A stretch of 64,000 nt of DNA. Origin: Theodoxus fluviatilis (lineage: Eukaryota > Mollusca > Gastropoda > Cycloneritida > Neritidae). The stretch covers positions 34,535 through 98,534 of the forward strand of contig JAWQFJ010000612.1 of assembly GCA_034096865.1 (NCBI GenBank), in the 5' to 3' direction. The notes beneath the pieces were generated by a model. It saw only the letters and a list, made by a program, of their open reading frames with translations. It was not told where the DNA came from and ran no database searches. How positions within the stretch are numbered: the first letter of the stretch is position 1; each line of letters starts with the position of its first letter. The translations under genes and the position numbers were made by a program. Below are positions 20,042-34,800 of the stretch, one piece after another.

Positions 20042-23000
20042 CTGAAACAACAGCACTCCTCGGGTTAAGGGGGAAGGTGGAACAAAATGTGACACTACAC
20101 CTACACCTGATCTGGTTCATTGCAGTCCTGACAAAGCCACACTCTTCAGGTTAAGGGGGAAGGTGGAACAAGGTGTGATACTCTACCTACATCTGATGTG
20201 GTTAAACTGCAGTCCTGAAAATTCGACACTCCTCACACTATGGGGGATTCCATTTGCTGTAATGGAGTGCATTTTTCGTCACGTCAATTAAAGGTTCCCA
20301 GCCAATTTCTTTCAGAAAAAGTCCCAACTCAAAAGATCTCAGCTGAAGCGTGTCTTGCCAGCAAGACTGCCAGAAGCCTTATGAAGGACATCCCACCACT
20401 GGCCATTTGGCTGACCATTGGTGGCCACAACAGCAATGTACAGTCGGACACAGCAAGGAAACAGCAATGTCCAGTGTGACACAGCAGGGAAACAGCAATG
20501 TACAGTCGGACACAGCAAGGAAACAGCAATGTACAGTGTGTCACAGCAAGGAAACAGCGATGTCTAGTCTTACAGCAAGGAAACAGCAAAGTCCAGCCTG
20601 TCTGACAGCAAGGGAATAGCTCTGTACAGTCGGACACAGCAAGGAAACAGCAAAGTCCAGCCAGTCTGACCGCAAGGAACTAGCTGTGTACAGTCGGACA
20701 CAGCAAGGAAACAGCAATGTCCAATCTTTCTGACACAGCAAGGAAACAGCAATGTCCAGTCTGACAGCAAGGAAACAGCAATGCTCAGTCTTTCTGACAC
20801 AGCAAGGAAACAGCAATGTCCAATCTGACAGCAAGGAAACAGCAATGTCCAGTCTTTCTGACACAGCAAGAAAAGAGCAATGTCCAGTCTGACACAGCAA
20901 GGAAACAGCCATGTCCAGCCAGTCTGACACAGCAAGGAAACAGCAACGTCCCGTCTGACACAGCAAGGAAACAGCAATGTCCAGCCAGTCTGACACAGCA
21001 AGGAAACAGCAACGTCCAGTCTGACACAGCAAGGAAACAGCAATGTCCAGCCAGTCTGACAGCAAGGAAACAGCAACGTCCAGTCTGACACAGCAAGGAA
21101 ACTGCAATGTCATGTCTGTCTGATACAGCAATGAAGCAGCAATGTCCTGTCTGTCTGATACAGCAAGGAAACAGCAATGTCCTGTCTGTCTGATACAGCA
21201 AGGAAACAGCAATGTCCTGTCTGTCTGATACAGCAAGGAAACAGCAATGTCCAGCCAGTCTGACAGCAAGGAAACAGCAGTATCCAGCCAGTCCGACAGC
21301 AAGGAAACAGCAATGTCCTGCCTGTTTGACACAGCAAGGAAACAGCAATGTCCTGCCTGTCTGATACAGCAAGGAAACAGCAATGTCCTGTCTGTCTGAC
21401 ACAGCAAGGAAACAGCAATGTCCTGTCTGTCTGATACAGCAAGGAAACAGCAATGTCCAGCCAGTCTGACAGCAAGGAAACAGCAGTATCCAGCCAGTCC
21501 GACAGCAAGGAAACAGCAATGTCCTGCCTGTCTGACACAGCAAGGAAACAGCAATGTCCTGCCTGTCTGATACAGCAAGGAAACAGCAATGTCCTGTCTG
21601 TCTGACACAGCAAGGAAACAGCAATGTCCTGTCTGTGTGATACAGCAAGGAAACAGCAATGTCCTGTCTGTCTGACACAGCAAGGAAACAGCAATGTCCT
21701 GCCTGTCTGACACAGCAAGGAAACAGCAATGTCCTGTCTGTCTGATACAGCAAGGAAACAGCAATGTCCTGTCTGTCTGACACAGCAAGGAAACAGCAAT
21801 GTCCTGTCTGTCTGATACAGCAAGGAAACAGCAGTGTCCAGCCATTCTGACAGCAAGGAAACAACAATGTCCAGCCTGACAGCAAGGAAACAGCAATGTC
21901 CAGCCAGTCTGACAGCAAGGAAACAGCAATGTCCTGTCTGTCTGATACAGCAAGGAAACAGCAATGTCCTGTCTGTCTGATACAGCAAGGAAACAGCAAT
22001 GTTCTGTCTGTCTGATACAGCAAGGAAACAGCAACGTCCTGTCTGACACAGCAAGGAAACAGCAATGTCCAGCCAGTCTGACACAGCAAGGAAGCAGCAA
22101 TGTCCAGTCTGACACAGCAAGGAAACAGCAATGTCCAGTCTGACACAGCAAGGAAACAGCAATGTCCAGCCAGTCTCACACAGCAAGGAAACAGCAACGT
22201 CCAGTCTAACACAGCAAGGAAACAGCAGAGGACCTACCCTGCGTTTGAGCTTCTCACGGAACGTGTCCTTCTTGACGTCGCTCTTGGAGTCCTGGCGCCC
22301 GTCCTCCTCCGTGGAGTGGTACACCTTGCGCAGCGCCGAGATCAGGCGCGAGCAGCTGCGGCGCTGCCGCTCGTAGCAGTTGGGGTGGCAGTAGTTCTGG
22401 TGCGTGCAGATGAAGTTGGAAAGGTTGGCCAGCTGCACCACCACCTGTGCGCACGTGGACACACAGAGCCGGCAGTCAGTAAGGGAGCACACGCGCACTG
22501 CTCGACTCTTTTGGGGAATGACCATTGCTAATGCAGAAGCAGCGACGGCAGCATTTTTTGTTTTTTGCTTCACAATGATGTTTACAGTTGCATGTTGTGA
22601 AGATTTTTGCAATGGTTTCCTTGTACGAAGAGTCTATTGAAGAGGTTAAGTAGTCCAACGGAATAGAATCAAATCTGAATAGCAATCTAGATGATGCCGT
22701 TTACCTATCAGTTCTATCAGTTCTCTCTACACAGCACACATCTGCTGCAAACGAAATTACACTGCTAAACCGACCCATACCCTGGAGTATATGGCCTCCA
22801 CATGTGTGAATTTGCCCGACCCTGAAACATGTCTACTCTATTTCTCGTTCTCTTACATATTTTTCTCATTCATCCATCTTCTGATCCCTCACATATTATT
22901 TATATATCACTTACGCATGTTCATTCATCTGTCAGGCCCTCGAAGTCCATCTATCTGTCAATCTCACACACAGGTCCATCTTTCCGTCTCATACACACGT

Positions 23001-24962
23001 CCATCCATCTGTCCATCCCACACACACGTCCATCCATCTGTCCATCACACAAAAACGTCCATCCATCTGTCCATCACACACACACATCCATCCATCTGTC
23101 CATCACACACACACGTCCATCCATCTATCCATCACACACACACGTTCATCCATCTGTCCATCACACACACACGTCCATCCATCTGACCATCACACACACA
23201 TACGTCCATCCATCTGTCCATCACACACACACGTCCATCCATCTGTCCATCACACACACACACACACGTCTATCCATCTGATCATCACACACACACACGT
23301 CCATCCATCTGTCTATCACACACACACACGTCCATCCATCTGTCCATCACACACACACGTCCATCCATCTGTCCATCACACACACACGTCCATCCATCTG
23401 TCCATCCCACACACACGTCCATCCATCTGTCCATCACACACACACACGTCCATCCATCTGTCCATCACACACACACGTCCATCCATCTGTCCATCACACA
23501 CACGTCCAACCATCTGTCCATCACACACACACACGTCCATCCATCTGTGAATCACACACACACACGTCCATCCATCTGTCCATCACACACACACACACAC
23601 ACGTCCAACCATCTGTCCATCACACACACACGTCCGTCCATCTGTCCATCACACACACACGTCCATCCATCTGTCCATCACACACACACGTCTAACCATC
23701 TGTCCATCACACACACACACACGTCCATCCATCTGTCCATCACACACACACGTCCATCCATCTGTCCATCACACACGCACACACGTCCAACCATCTGTCC
23801 ATCACACACACACGTCCAACCATCTGTCCATCACACACACACACGTCCATTCATCTGTCCATCACACACACACACGTCCATCCATCTGTCCATCACACAC
23901 ACACGTCCATCCATCTGTCCATCACACACACACACGTCCAACCATCTGTCCATCACACACACACACACGTCCAACCATCTGTCCATCACACACACACACG
24001 TCCATCCATCTGTCCATCACACACACACACGTCCATCCATCTGTCCATCACACACACACGTCCATCCATCTGTCCATCACACACACACACGTCCAACCAT
24101 CTGTCCATCACACACACACACGTCCAACCATCTGTCCATCACACACACACGTCCATCCATCTGTCCATCACACACACACACACACGTCCAACCATCTGTC
24201 CATCACACACACACGTCCATCCATCTGTCCATCACACACACACGTCCATCCATCTGTCCATCACACACACACACGTCCATCCATCTGTCCATCACACACA
24301 CACGTCCATCCATCTGTCCATCACACACACACGTCCAACCATCTGTCCATCACACACACTCACGCGTCCAACCATCTGTCCATCACACACACACGTCCAA
24401 CCATCTGTCCATCACACACACACACACGTCCATCCATCTGTCCATCACACACACACGTCCATCCATCTGTCCATCACACACACACACGTCCAACCATCTG
24501 TCCATCACACACACACACACGTCCAACCATCTGTCCATCACACACACACGTCCATTCATCTGTCCATCACACACACACGTCCATCCATCTGTCCATCACA
24601 CACACACGTCCATCCATCTGTCCATCACACACACACACACGTCCAACCATCTGTCCATCACACACACACACACGTCCAACCATCTGTCCATCACACACAC
24701 ACGTCCAACCATCTGTCTATCACACACACACACGTCCAACCATCTGTCCATCACACACACACACGTCCATCCATCTGTCCATAACACACACACGTCCATC
24801 CATCTGTCCATCACACACACACGTCCAACCATCTGTCCATCACACACACACACGTCCATCCATCTGTCCATCACACACACACACGTCCATCCATCTGACC
24901 ATCACACACACACACGTCCATCCATCTGTCCATCACACACACACGTCCATCCATCTGTCCAT

Positions 24963-24994
<32 letters not shown>

Positions 24995-26977
24995 CATCCA
25001 TCTGATCATCACACACACACACGTCCATCCATCTGTCTATCACACACACACACGTCCATCCATCTGTCCATCACACACACACGCACGTCCAACCATCTGT
25101 CCATCACACACACACACGTCCATCCATCTGTCCATCACATACACACACGTCCAACCATCTGTCCATCACACACACACGTCCGTCGATCTGTCCATCACAC
25201 ACACACGTCCATCCATCTGTCCATCACACACACACACACGTCCATCCATCTGTCCATCACACACACACACACGTCCAACCATCTGTCCATCACACACACA
25301 CACGTCCATCCATCTGTCCATCACACACACACGTCCATCCATCTGTCCATCACACACACACACACACGTCCAACCATCTGTCCATCACACACACACACAC
25401 ACGTCCAACCATCTGTCCATCACACACACACGTCCATCCATCTGTCCATCACACACACACACACGTCCAACCATCTGTCCATCACACACACACGTCCAAC
25501 CATCTGTCCATCACACACACACACGCGTCCAACCATCTGTCCATCACACACACACGTCCATCCATCTGTCCATCACACACACACACACGTCCAACCATCT
25601 GTCCATCACACACACACACGTCCAACCATCTGTCCATCACACACACACACGTCCATCCATCTGTCCATCACACACACACGTCCACCCATCTGTCCATCAC
25701 ACACACACGTCCATCCATCTGTCCATGACACACACACACGTCCAACCATCTGTCCATCACACACACACACACGTCCAACCATCTGTCCATCACACACACA
25801 CGTCCATCCATCTGTCCATCACACACACACGTCCAACCATCTGTCCATGACACACACACACACACGTCCATCCATCTGTCCATCACACACACACGTCCAT
25901 CCATCTGTCCATCACACACACACACACGTCCAACCATCTGTCCATCACACACACACACACACCCGTCCAACCATCTGTCCATCACACACACACGTCCATC
26001 CATCTGTCCATCACACTTACACGTCCATCCATCTGTCCATCACACACACACGTCCATCCATCTGTCCATCACACACACACGTCCATCCATCTGTCCATCA
26101 CACACACACACGTCCATCCATCTGTCCATCACACACACACGTCCATCCATCTGTCCATCACACACACACACACACACGTCCATCCATCTGTCCATCACAC
26201 ACACACACGTTCATCCATCTGTCCATCACACACACACACGTCCATCCATCTGTCCATCACACACACACACACGTCCATCCATCTGTCTATCCTTCACTCA
26301 TCCACGCCTGTCCGTCCACCCGAGACTGACCCTGATCCAGGGCAGGTTTTGACACAGGTGCTCGTCCTCCACCTCCATGTCGCGCTCATTGGGGGACTCC
26401 TGCGTGTCGTCAGACAGCATGGCCACCGACTCCGTGTCCTCGCCGCCCGCCAGCCCAGACTCCTCCTCCACCAGGCGTCCCTCGGACTGCAGCGACTGGC
26501 TGGAGACCTTCCTGGAGCGCAGGCTGTCCTTCTGCTTGATGCCTGCACAGGACACACACACAGCGCGTGCAGTCACGCTCGCAGGCCACAGGGGGAAGCT
26601 GCTTCCACACGCAGGCACGGTAAGCTTGTATGTCTGAGCTTTGAATGCACTTTACACGTCATTACACGAGATTACTGAAGCAAACAACCAGCCACAGTCA
26701 GGCAATGGAAAGAGTTACGCATTCTGTCTGGAAAGCGAAATAAATTGTCTTAATTCCAAACTAGATTTGTCCATATCATACTAGAAAAGCAATTTGGTTT
26801 TAGAACAAACTTCCACTCCAATGTACTTTTGGCGTGGAAGAAACAACGACTATTAACTTTTTAAAATACATCTGATGACTTTCAGGTTTGACCAGCTTCA
26901 TCGCCCATTGCAAAGAAATGGTAAGAGCATGAGATTCCTACATTATAAGTCGCCATCTTCCCACAGGATATAGACGG

Positions 26978-27012
<35 letters not shown>

Positions 27013-30000
27013 TGTGTGTGCGTGTACGTGTGTTTATGTGTGTGCGTGAAATAGGGACCTCATAGAGGCACATGGCACTGCAGTGAGCCAACACCTGCAG
27101 ACCAAAGGGCAAAGGGCAAAGGTCAAGGACTGTACTCACTGCCTCCCCCTCCTTCGGGCCGCTTCAGCTTGAAGCTGCGGTTGTGGCGGAAGCTGATGTT
27201 GGGGCCTGAGCCGCGGCGGATCTGCCTGAGTAGGTTGGTCCTGCCCTGGGCCAGTCTCCGCCCTGCACACGGGGGAACAGTGGCAGTGAGAGTCTTGGAC
27301 ATGTACTCTTCTACCGTGGCACTCATGCATGCCACAGGTGTATGTCCACAGGTATGGAACAGTGGCAGTGAGAGTCTTGGACATGTACGCCTCTACCATG
27401 GCACAATGCATGCCACAGGTGTATTTCCACAGGTGGCAGTGAGAGTCTTGGACATGTACTCCTCTACCGTGGCACTAAGGCATGCCACAGGTGTGTGTCC
27501 ACAGGTAGGGAACAGTCATGGCAGTGAGATAGTTGGAGGTGTACCTGTCTACCATGGCACTCACAGTCACACTACAGGTGTGTGTCCACAGATAGGGAAC
27601 AGTCGTGGCACTGAGATTGCTGGACGTGTACCCGTCTACCATGACACTCAGAGTCATCTTGCACCTGTATGTCAAGCAAGAAAAAAATATCCATCTTTGT
27701 GGTTTTGAAAAAAAAAGTCTATAGTGTATTCAATGCTATGATTATTTTTAAAGGAAGGTTGTCGGAGACAACAGCATGATGTGTGAGGCTGAGGAGTCAG
27801 TTGCCGAGAAGAGGAATACAGCACTACCCATGGAAAGAGCGGGACACTCACCCCTCTCCTTCTTCTCCTCGGGCTGGGGGTCCAGGTTGGGAATGGAGGT
27901 GGTGGAGCTGTGGATGGAGTCGGACCGCTCCGTCAGCACCGCGAAGCTGATCTTCCTGTCGCTGGGGCTACCCACCGGCACTGCGGCAGCGCGACAAGGG
28001 CGTGGGTGCAAGATTTGTTCGGGTTTTCACATTCAGAAGATGAAAACTACACACTAAGTAAACACAGAAAGATCATCAGAGGTCGGCAGCATTTACTCAA
28101 GTACCAGCACCGGCATCCAGAACGAGGAGACCTCTCACTGGAGTCTGGGAGCAGGCCAGGCCCCACGAAGTCACTTTCTACCAATCACACAAGTGCATCA
28201 TTCTCTTCCGAAAGCAACCAGCCACTAATTCTGACAACAATTCCGTTCCACAGCTCTGATAGAGACACTGGAGGCTCACTCGAGTAAACATCCATTGTAA
28301 ATGTTTAGTTTCAAAGGCGATTTATTGCTATTTATATCGAAATACTGCAGACTCACAGAAGTGCATATCACTTCATCATAAATGACTGTCTCCAAAGGCA
28401 ATCCCTAGCCATTATTATTTAAAAAAACAAACAGGAGAATCACGGGAGCATACATTAATCTATCATAAAAGACTATTTCCATAGACAGTCTCTACCTATC
28501 TTCAAAACACTGGAATCTCACTAAACATCAACTCATCACAGACTAATTTATCCAAGGCAGTCCCTAGCTGTCTACACAACATTGGCGACTCACTGGAATA
28601 TACATCACTTTATTATAAAATGTTTTTCACAGACTGTCCCTAACTATCTTCAAAACACTGGGATCTCACTGAGATTCAACCCAGCATGAATAATTTATCC
28701 AAGGACAGTCTCTAGCAAGCTCTAGAACACTGCGACTGACTGGAGTACACATCAGTCCATCATGAAAAGACTGTTTCCAACATCATAAAAACTGTTTCCA
28801 AGGACAGTCCCTAGCAATCTCTAGAACACTGCGACTGACAAGAGTACACATGAGTCCATCATGATAAGACTGTTTCCAAGGACAGTCCCTAGACGCCTCT
28901 AAAGTACTGCACTCACTGGATCCCTGGGGCAGGTCGGGTCCCATGGAGTCCATGCTCTTGTCCGAGTGGCCGGGGCTGCTGACGATGGAGCTGAAGCGCC
29001 GTGTGGTGGTGCCACTCTTCTCCCAGATGTGGTCGCGCTTCTGGCCGCGCGACTTGGGCAGGTACTGCAGGGTCTCCCTCAGGAAGGTGGTGATCTCCAT
29101 CAGCACAAGGCAGCCCAGCATCTTCAGCGCGTAGGGGCACTCCGTCCCACCGGCGTTGACGGAACCTGCAGTGAAGGGAGGGGAGGTAGAGGAAGTAATG
29201 GTCGGGTCTCATCCACCTTTCTTCCTGGGGAAGTGAATGGAATGCAGGCAGCGAGTGTGCAAAGGACCAGATAGAGAAGAAATAAGGAAGAGAGAGAAAG
29301 TTGGCGTGGGGCAAGGAGAATGCGATAGAAGGAAAAGTGTAGGGTGACAGGAGGAGGGACAGAAAGAAAAGGGGGAACTTGGAAGAAGAAAAGGAGAAAA
29401 AAGAAGTAAAAAGAAAAAGTCAGCGGATTTAGCATTAGTCAAGGGGGATGAACTGACGACGACAAAAAGAGTGAGAATGAATGGATGGATGGATGGATGG
29501 ATGGATGGATGGATGGATGGATGGATGGATGGATGGATGGATGGATGGATGGATGGATGGATGGATGGATGGATGGATGGATGGATGGATGGATGGATGG
29601 ATGGATGGATGGATGGATGGATGGATGGATGGATGGATGGATGACTGACTGAATGAGTGAATCCACTTCATTTGACCAGAACACTGAATTACGAAGAAAT
29701 GCACATCTTTCATTAAGCCCTTGATCACACACATTTACACTACAACAGAAAAGAGAACGTAACATAGCAGGATTGACAGAAGGAAGAAAGGACAGACGAG
29801 CTCACTTTCATCCAGGAAGTCTTCCTCCTCGTCCTCCAGCCGCAGCTCCTTGCGTTTGTTCTCGTCCTTGACCTCATTCAGGATGGCCAGGCGGTCCGCA
29901 TGCTCCTTGGCCAGGATGTACTCCAGCTGGCTGCCCAGGTTCTGCAGGCACAAAACGGCAACACTGACTTCTGATCTGGGCTGCAAAGGAACCAGGATGT

Positions 30001-30556
30001 ACTCCAGCTGGCTGCCCAGGTTCTGCAGGCACAAAACGGCAACATTGACTTCTGATCTGGGCTGCAAAGGAACCAGGATGTACTCCAGCTGGCTGCCAAG
30101 GTTCTGCAGGCACAAAACGGCAACACTGGCTTCTGATCTGAGCTGCAAAGGAACCAGATGTACTCCAGCTGGCTGGCCAGGTTCTGCAGGCACAAAACGG
30201 CAACACTGACTTCTGCTCGGGGCTGCAAAAGAACCAGGATGTCTATCCGATCCATTCACCCATCTACAAAAGTGAAAAAAGCTGCAACTGCCTGGAAGTA
30301 AACAAGGTTTGTGACAGGATGCACTGCAGCAGACTGGCCAGGGTCTCCATACAGACGAACAACAGCAAAGCCCGCGTGGCGTGGAGCGCAAAGCTGTCAC
30401 TCCACAACAGCCACGATCAAAGGAGACAAGACATCAAAAATCCGGAGAATGAGATACAGTACGAAAGACTGCAAATCAACTCAAAGTTCTGTAGATTTGA
30501 AGGGGAACAACGACTAACTAGTTCTTAATGCAAGGGGAAAATTTACAACTGTACTC

Positions 30557-30624
<68 letters not shown>

Positions 30625-31853
30625 ACTTCCGGCACGCTCGCACTAGCGATCAGACGTGTTCGCGACCCTCCCGCCAGGAACTGAAATTGAAGCAGAACTA
30701 TGCCAGTCGCCGGATTCCCAGCTGCTGTGGAAGTACTGCTATCCTCGCTACTTACGTCGGATGAACTTTCGTCTTGGAAGGTGACGGGGGAGCCTGGAGG
30801 TGTTGTGGTCGTGCTCAGATTCAGGCCCAGTGACGGGCAGCCATTACTCGCTTCTCATACTCAACGCGGACACTGGAGAAGGAAGCCTCCTGCACAACTT
30901 CGACGTGACCAGTTGCGTGCCCAGAGACACAGAACCTTGGGTGAGACAGCGCATTTCCTAAATTTTGCAAAACATGATGATAAAATTACCGCGAATAACA
31001 TTTGTGATCAAATGACTGATGCTTCACGATCTCCCCGTGCCTCGACATCAAGTCCTTGCCCTACAACGACCTTGACCTTTGACCCTCCCAGCCAAACAAC
31101 AATAGTGGCGAAGAAAGCAGTCCTCTCAGAAGAAATTGATGAATCAGTGATGCAGACAGATTTATCTCCAGATGATGCCTCCACCAGTGCCACTGTTTCT
31201 AAGGGTCATCCATCTGAGGAAGATGAGTGGATGAGGGCCTTCGATGCTCGCTTCGAGGCGGCACATGCAGCAGGAATTGAGTGCTGGAGACAGGAAAGGA
31301 AGAAGACTGACACAGGTGGAGGTAACACTGGAGCCACTAGTACCATGGATCCTGGTGAGGACCCTGAGGAAACTCCGCCGCTAGCAGAGTGTAGTCCAGC
31401 CATGGTTCCATCTGTTGACAATTCCACCAGCAAGCCAGCAAGATCTACACGTCAGACGCGCCCCCCTTCATCAGCTGAGTTTCCCACCACCACAGCAGCC
31501 TCATTGCGGGGCACCCAACAGCTGACTGCCAGACAAGACAGCAGCGACAGCGTCTCGTGCAACACGGGCAGCACGAGGGTGACAAGAAGTAGGCCTTCAA
31601 CCAATCCAGCCCGGAATGCGCACACAGCACGAAAACCAGAGACATTTCGGACTTTCGGTCGCAGAAAGTGACTTTTTTGCCTCTGAACGCTCAAAAGTTT
31701 GCATGACTGGTTGCCAGTCTTGACCTTGTTTGTGATAATGTGTTTTTTTCCTAAGTCGGTATTGACCAAACTTTGTTTTGGATAACTTTTGGAAAACTTA
31801 TGTTTTGCAATGGGCCGGAGGCCCCAGCAATAAAGTTTTCGTTCGTTCGTTCG

Positions 31854-31898
<45 letters not shown>

Positions 31899-34800
31899 CT
31901 CAGCCCAGGAGTAGAAGAGTCTGCCGGCAGACCGCTGCAGCATGAGGTTCCGGCGGTAGCCCGAGGGCTGGCCTCTGTTCTGCAGGGCGGCCACGGTGTG
32001 GCGGAAGCTGGGCAGGTTCAGCTTCATCCAGTTGGGCCAGTCGCCGCGGTTGCAGCGGTGGATGAAGTGGGCGCACTCCAGCAGCAGGCAGGCTCTGGCG
32101 GAGACGGGGGCTTCCTGTGGGGACGGGAAGTCAGCAGTCGTGACGTCAGTGTCAGGGATGATGACAAGGACAGCGTACCCACCAGTCAACTTCTGGTGCA
32201 ATTTCATGACAGTGATGAAAACAACGATGTTCCTGTATATAGGATGTGTTGATTAATTAACTATCGATAGACAAATGAGAGTGAACAAATGAAGGATGAA
32301 CCGAATGGACGAAGAATAAATGACAGGAAGACTGAATAAAAGAACGAATAGTACAAGCAGGCAAAAATGATTAATCAACTAATAGATTATCAGTATCGTG
32401 TATATGCTCGCTTTTTAATTATCGCTCTGATAGATCCATCTTGAATGCAGAACAGAAGGAAGGAAAGACGAGCCAAAGAAAGGAAAGAAAAACAGACGGA
32501 AGAAGCGACAGACCAACGGGGTGAAACGAAACATTAAGCATTCTACAATAAAACATAATCTTTCCCCATGCCCCATCGGCCTTACTCCCCCCCCCCCCCC
32601 CCACACACACCTCTCACCCACACCCACCAGATCCAGCATGGCTGCCACCAGCTGGGGGTCGGGGAAGGTGCCAGGGGGGCAGCACTCCAGCAGGAAGGCG
32701 AAGCGCAGCATGCCGGACTTGACCAGGAAGCGGTCCACCAGGCGTTTCTCCCTGACCAGCCCGCCCTCCCCCCCGTCATCGCGCCCCACGCTGGACCGCG
32801 GGCGCCGGAAATCTAACACGAGGGGGCAGGCTGTCAGGGGGGGCACGAGGCGAAGAAGGGGTGGGGGGGGGGGGTGAGAAGGACAGTGGACGGAGATGGG
32901 GAAGGGGGAGGGGAAAGGTGGAGAAGGAAGGGGCGGACATGAGGAAGGGGGAGGGGAGAGGTTGAGAAGGAGGGACGGAGATGGGGAAGGAGGAATAGGG
33001 AAGGGGAAGGGGGAAGGAGGAGGGGGGTCGGAGATGGGGATGGGAAAGTGGGAAGGAGGAGAATGGGGGTGAAGGGGGAAGGGAAGTAGGGGGGAGTTGT
33101 GACGGGGAGCTGGACAGGTGTAGGTTTAGGGTAGGAAACAAAAAGGTTGTTGAAAGAGTCAAAAAGAGCATGTGCGTTTTTAGGGACGATGCAGATATAG
33201 TATGCTGTAACACAATGTTGATTAAGAGAGGAGACAGGGAGAGGGATTAAAATTTTTAAAGAAATAAGCAATAGTAAACTGGGTTACGTCCAAGAAGCCT
33301 GGTGGAAACGGGACGGGGAACGAACATCTCACGAAGGAAGGAAAAGCAAGTCAGACAGCTCTCAATGCAGGCGAGGTTATGTAGAAATTGTTGGCAGATA
33401 GAGAGGACAGAAACACAAAGGTCAACTTTCTCTATAGAGGTCAAGGATGAGGAGTGGGTAACTTGGAAGTGTGGAGGAGGGGCATAGGGAGGTGGGGCAG
33501 AAGGAGGAGGAGAAGGAGGAGAAGGAGGAGGTGAGGGGGAGAGGGAGGAGGAGGAGCAAGTCAACAAGATCCAGAAAACGGGACAGGGGGACGAGAGGCC
33601 TTGTGGAGGAGAGGGAGGAGGTGAGGGGAAGGAAGAGATGAGGGGGGGAGGGGGGAGGGGAGGAGGTGAGGGGGAGGAGGTTATGAGGGGGAGGTGAGAG
33701 AGAGGAGGAGGAGGTGAGGGGGAGGAGGTTATGAGGGGAAGGAAGAGGAGGTTATGAGGGGGAGGAGGAAGAAGGGAGGGGGAGGGGAGGGGGAGAAGAA
33801 GGAGGTGAGGGGGGGGGGGTGAGGGGGAGGAGGAGGAGATGATGAGAGGAAGGAGAAGGGGAGGGGAGGAGGAAAAGGAAGTGAGGAGGAGGAGGAGGAG
33901 GAGGAGAAGGAGGAGGAGGTTGTGAGGGGGAGGAGGAAGAAGGGAGGGGGAGGGGGAGAAGAAGGAGGTGAGGGGGGGGGGAGGGGGAGGAGGAGGAGAT
34001 GATGAGAGGAAGGAGAAGGGGAGGGGAGGAGGAAGAGGAAGTGAGGAGGAGGAGGAGGAGGAGGAGGAGGAGGAGGAGGAGGAGGAGGAGGAGGAGGAGG
34101 AGGAGGAGGAGGAGGAGGAGGAGGAGGAGGAGGAGGAGGAGGAGGAGGAGCATGTCAACAACATCCAGGAAGAGGTAGAGGAGGAAGAGAGGCCCTATGG
34201 AGGAGAAGGTGGAAGACACCCAAAGCAGACTGAGAGACGCAGCAAGACAAGTGACGCTACTGCAGCGAGGGAGAAAGGGTGAAAGACAGAGACACTGAGT
34301 GAAGGGGAGCGACACGCGTGTGAGGAGTTTCTCCTAAAGAAAGACAGAGACTGTGAGGAGTAGGGTTACGGGTGGATGTGAGGGTTTTCCAGGTGGGAGT
34401 GAAAGGGAGGGAAAGTCTGCATATCTACGGAACACGGGCAGTGGGGAGAGGCGGGGGCAGGCACGGGGGCAGGAACAGACAAGTAGAAGTACAGGATGTC
34501 ATCAAAAATTTAAATTATTCTTGAAGCATGACATAGAAAATGAAACTGCAAAAGCACTTTATTAAAGAAGTTAAATTATCAGGACACGGCAGGCTAAAGT
34601 AGATACAAACCATTCCAGTAATTACAAACAGACATTCCTGTGAGAAAGTCAAAGTGCATGCATGGAAAGGCTGAGGCTAAATAACGAAGGCGCACTAAAA
34701 TTGATGGATGAATCATTCAGTTTCGTTCTTCTTCTTTTTATAACAGCAAAAGACCAATGAACTACCAGCAGAATCTGTGACCTGCGTGGGATAACTGGAA

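Noticed and set aside
20541..22612. Minus-strand frames of 170-536 codons with [12 protein letters not shown] repeats
   Set aside because: Repeat artefact; only the part 22238-22444 in one frame is real coding sequence (UNC80 exon N).
23547..25850. 767-codon plus frame rich in His, Thr, Ser and Pro
   Set aside because: Direct translation of the CCATCCATCTGTCCATC/AC array; no non-repeat part, and antisense to UNC80.
33968..34282. Poly-glutamate protein
   Set aside because: Encoded by (GGA)n; low complexity with no flanking domain.
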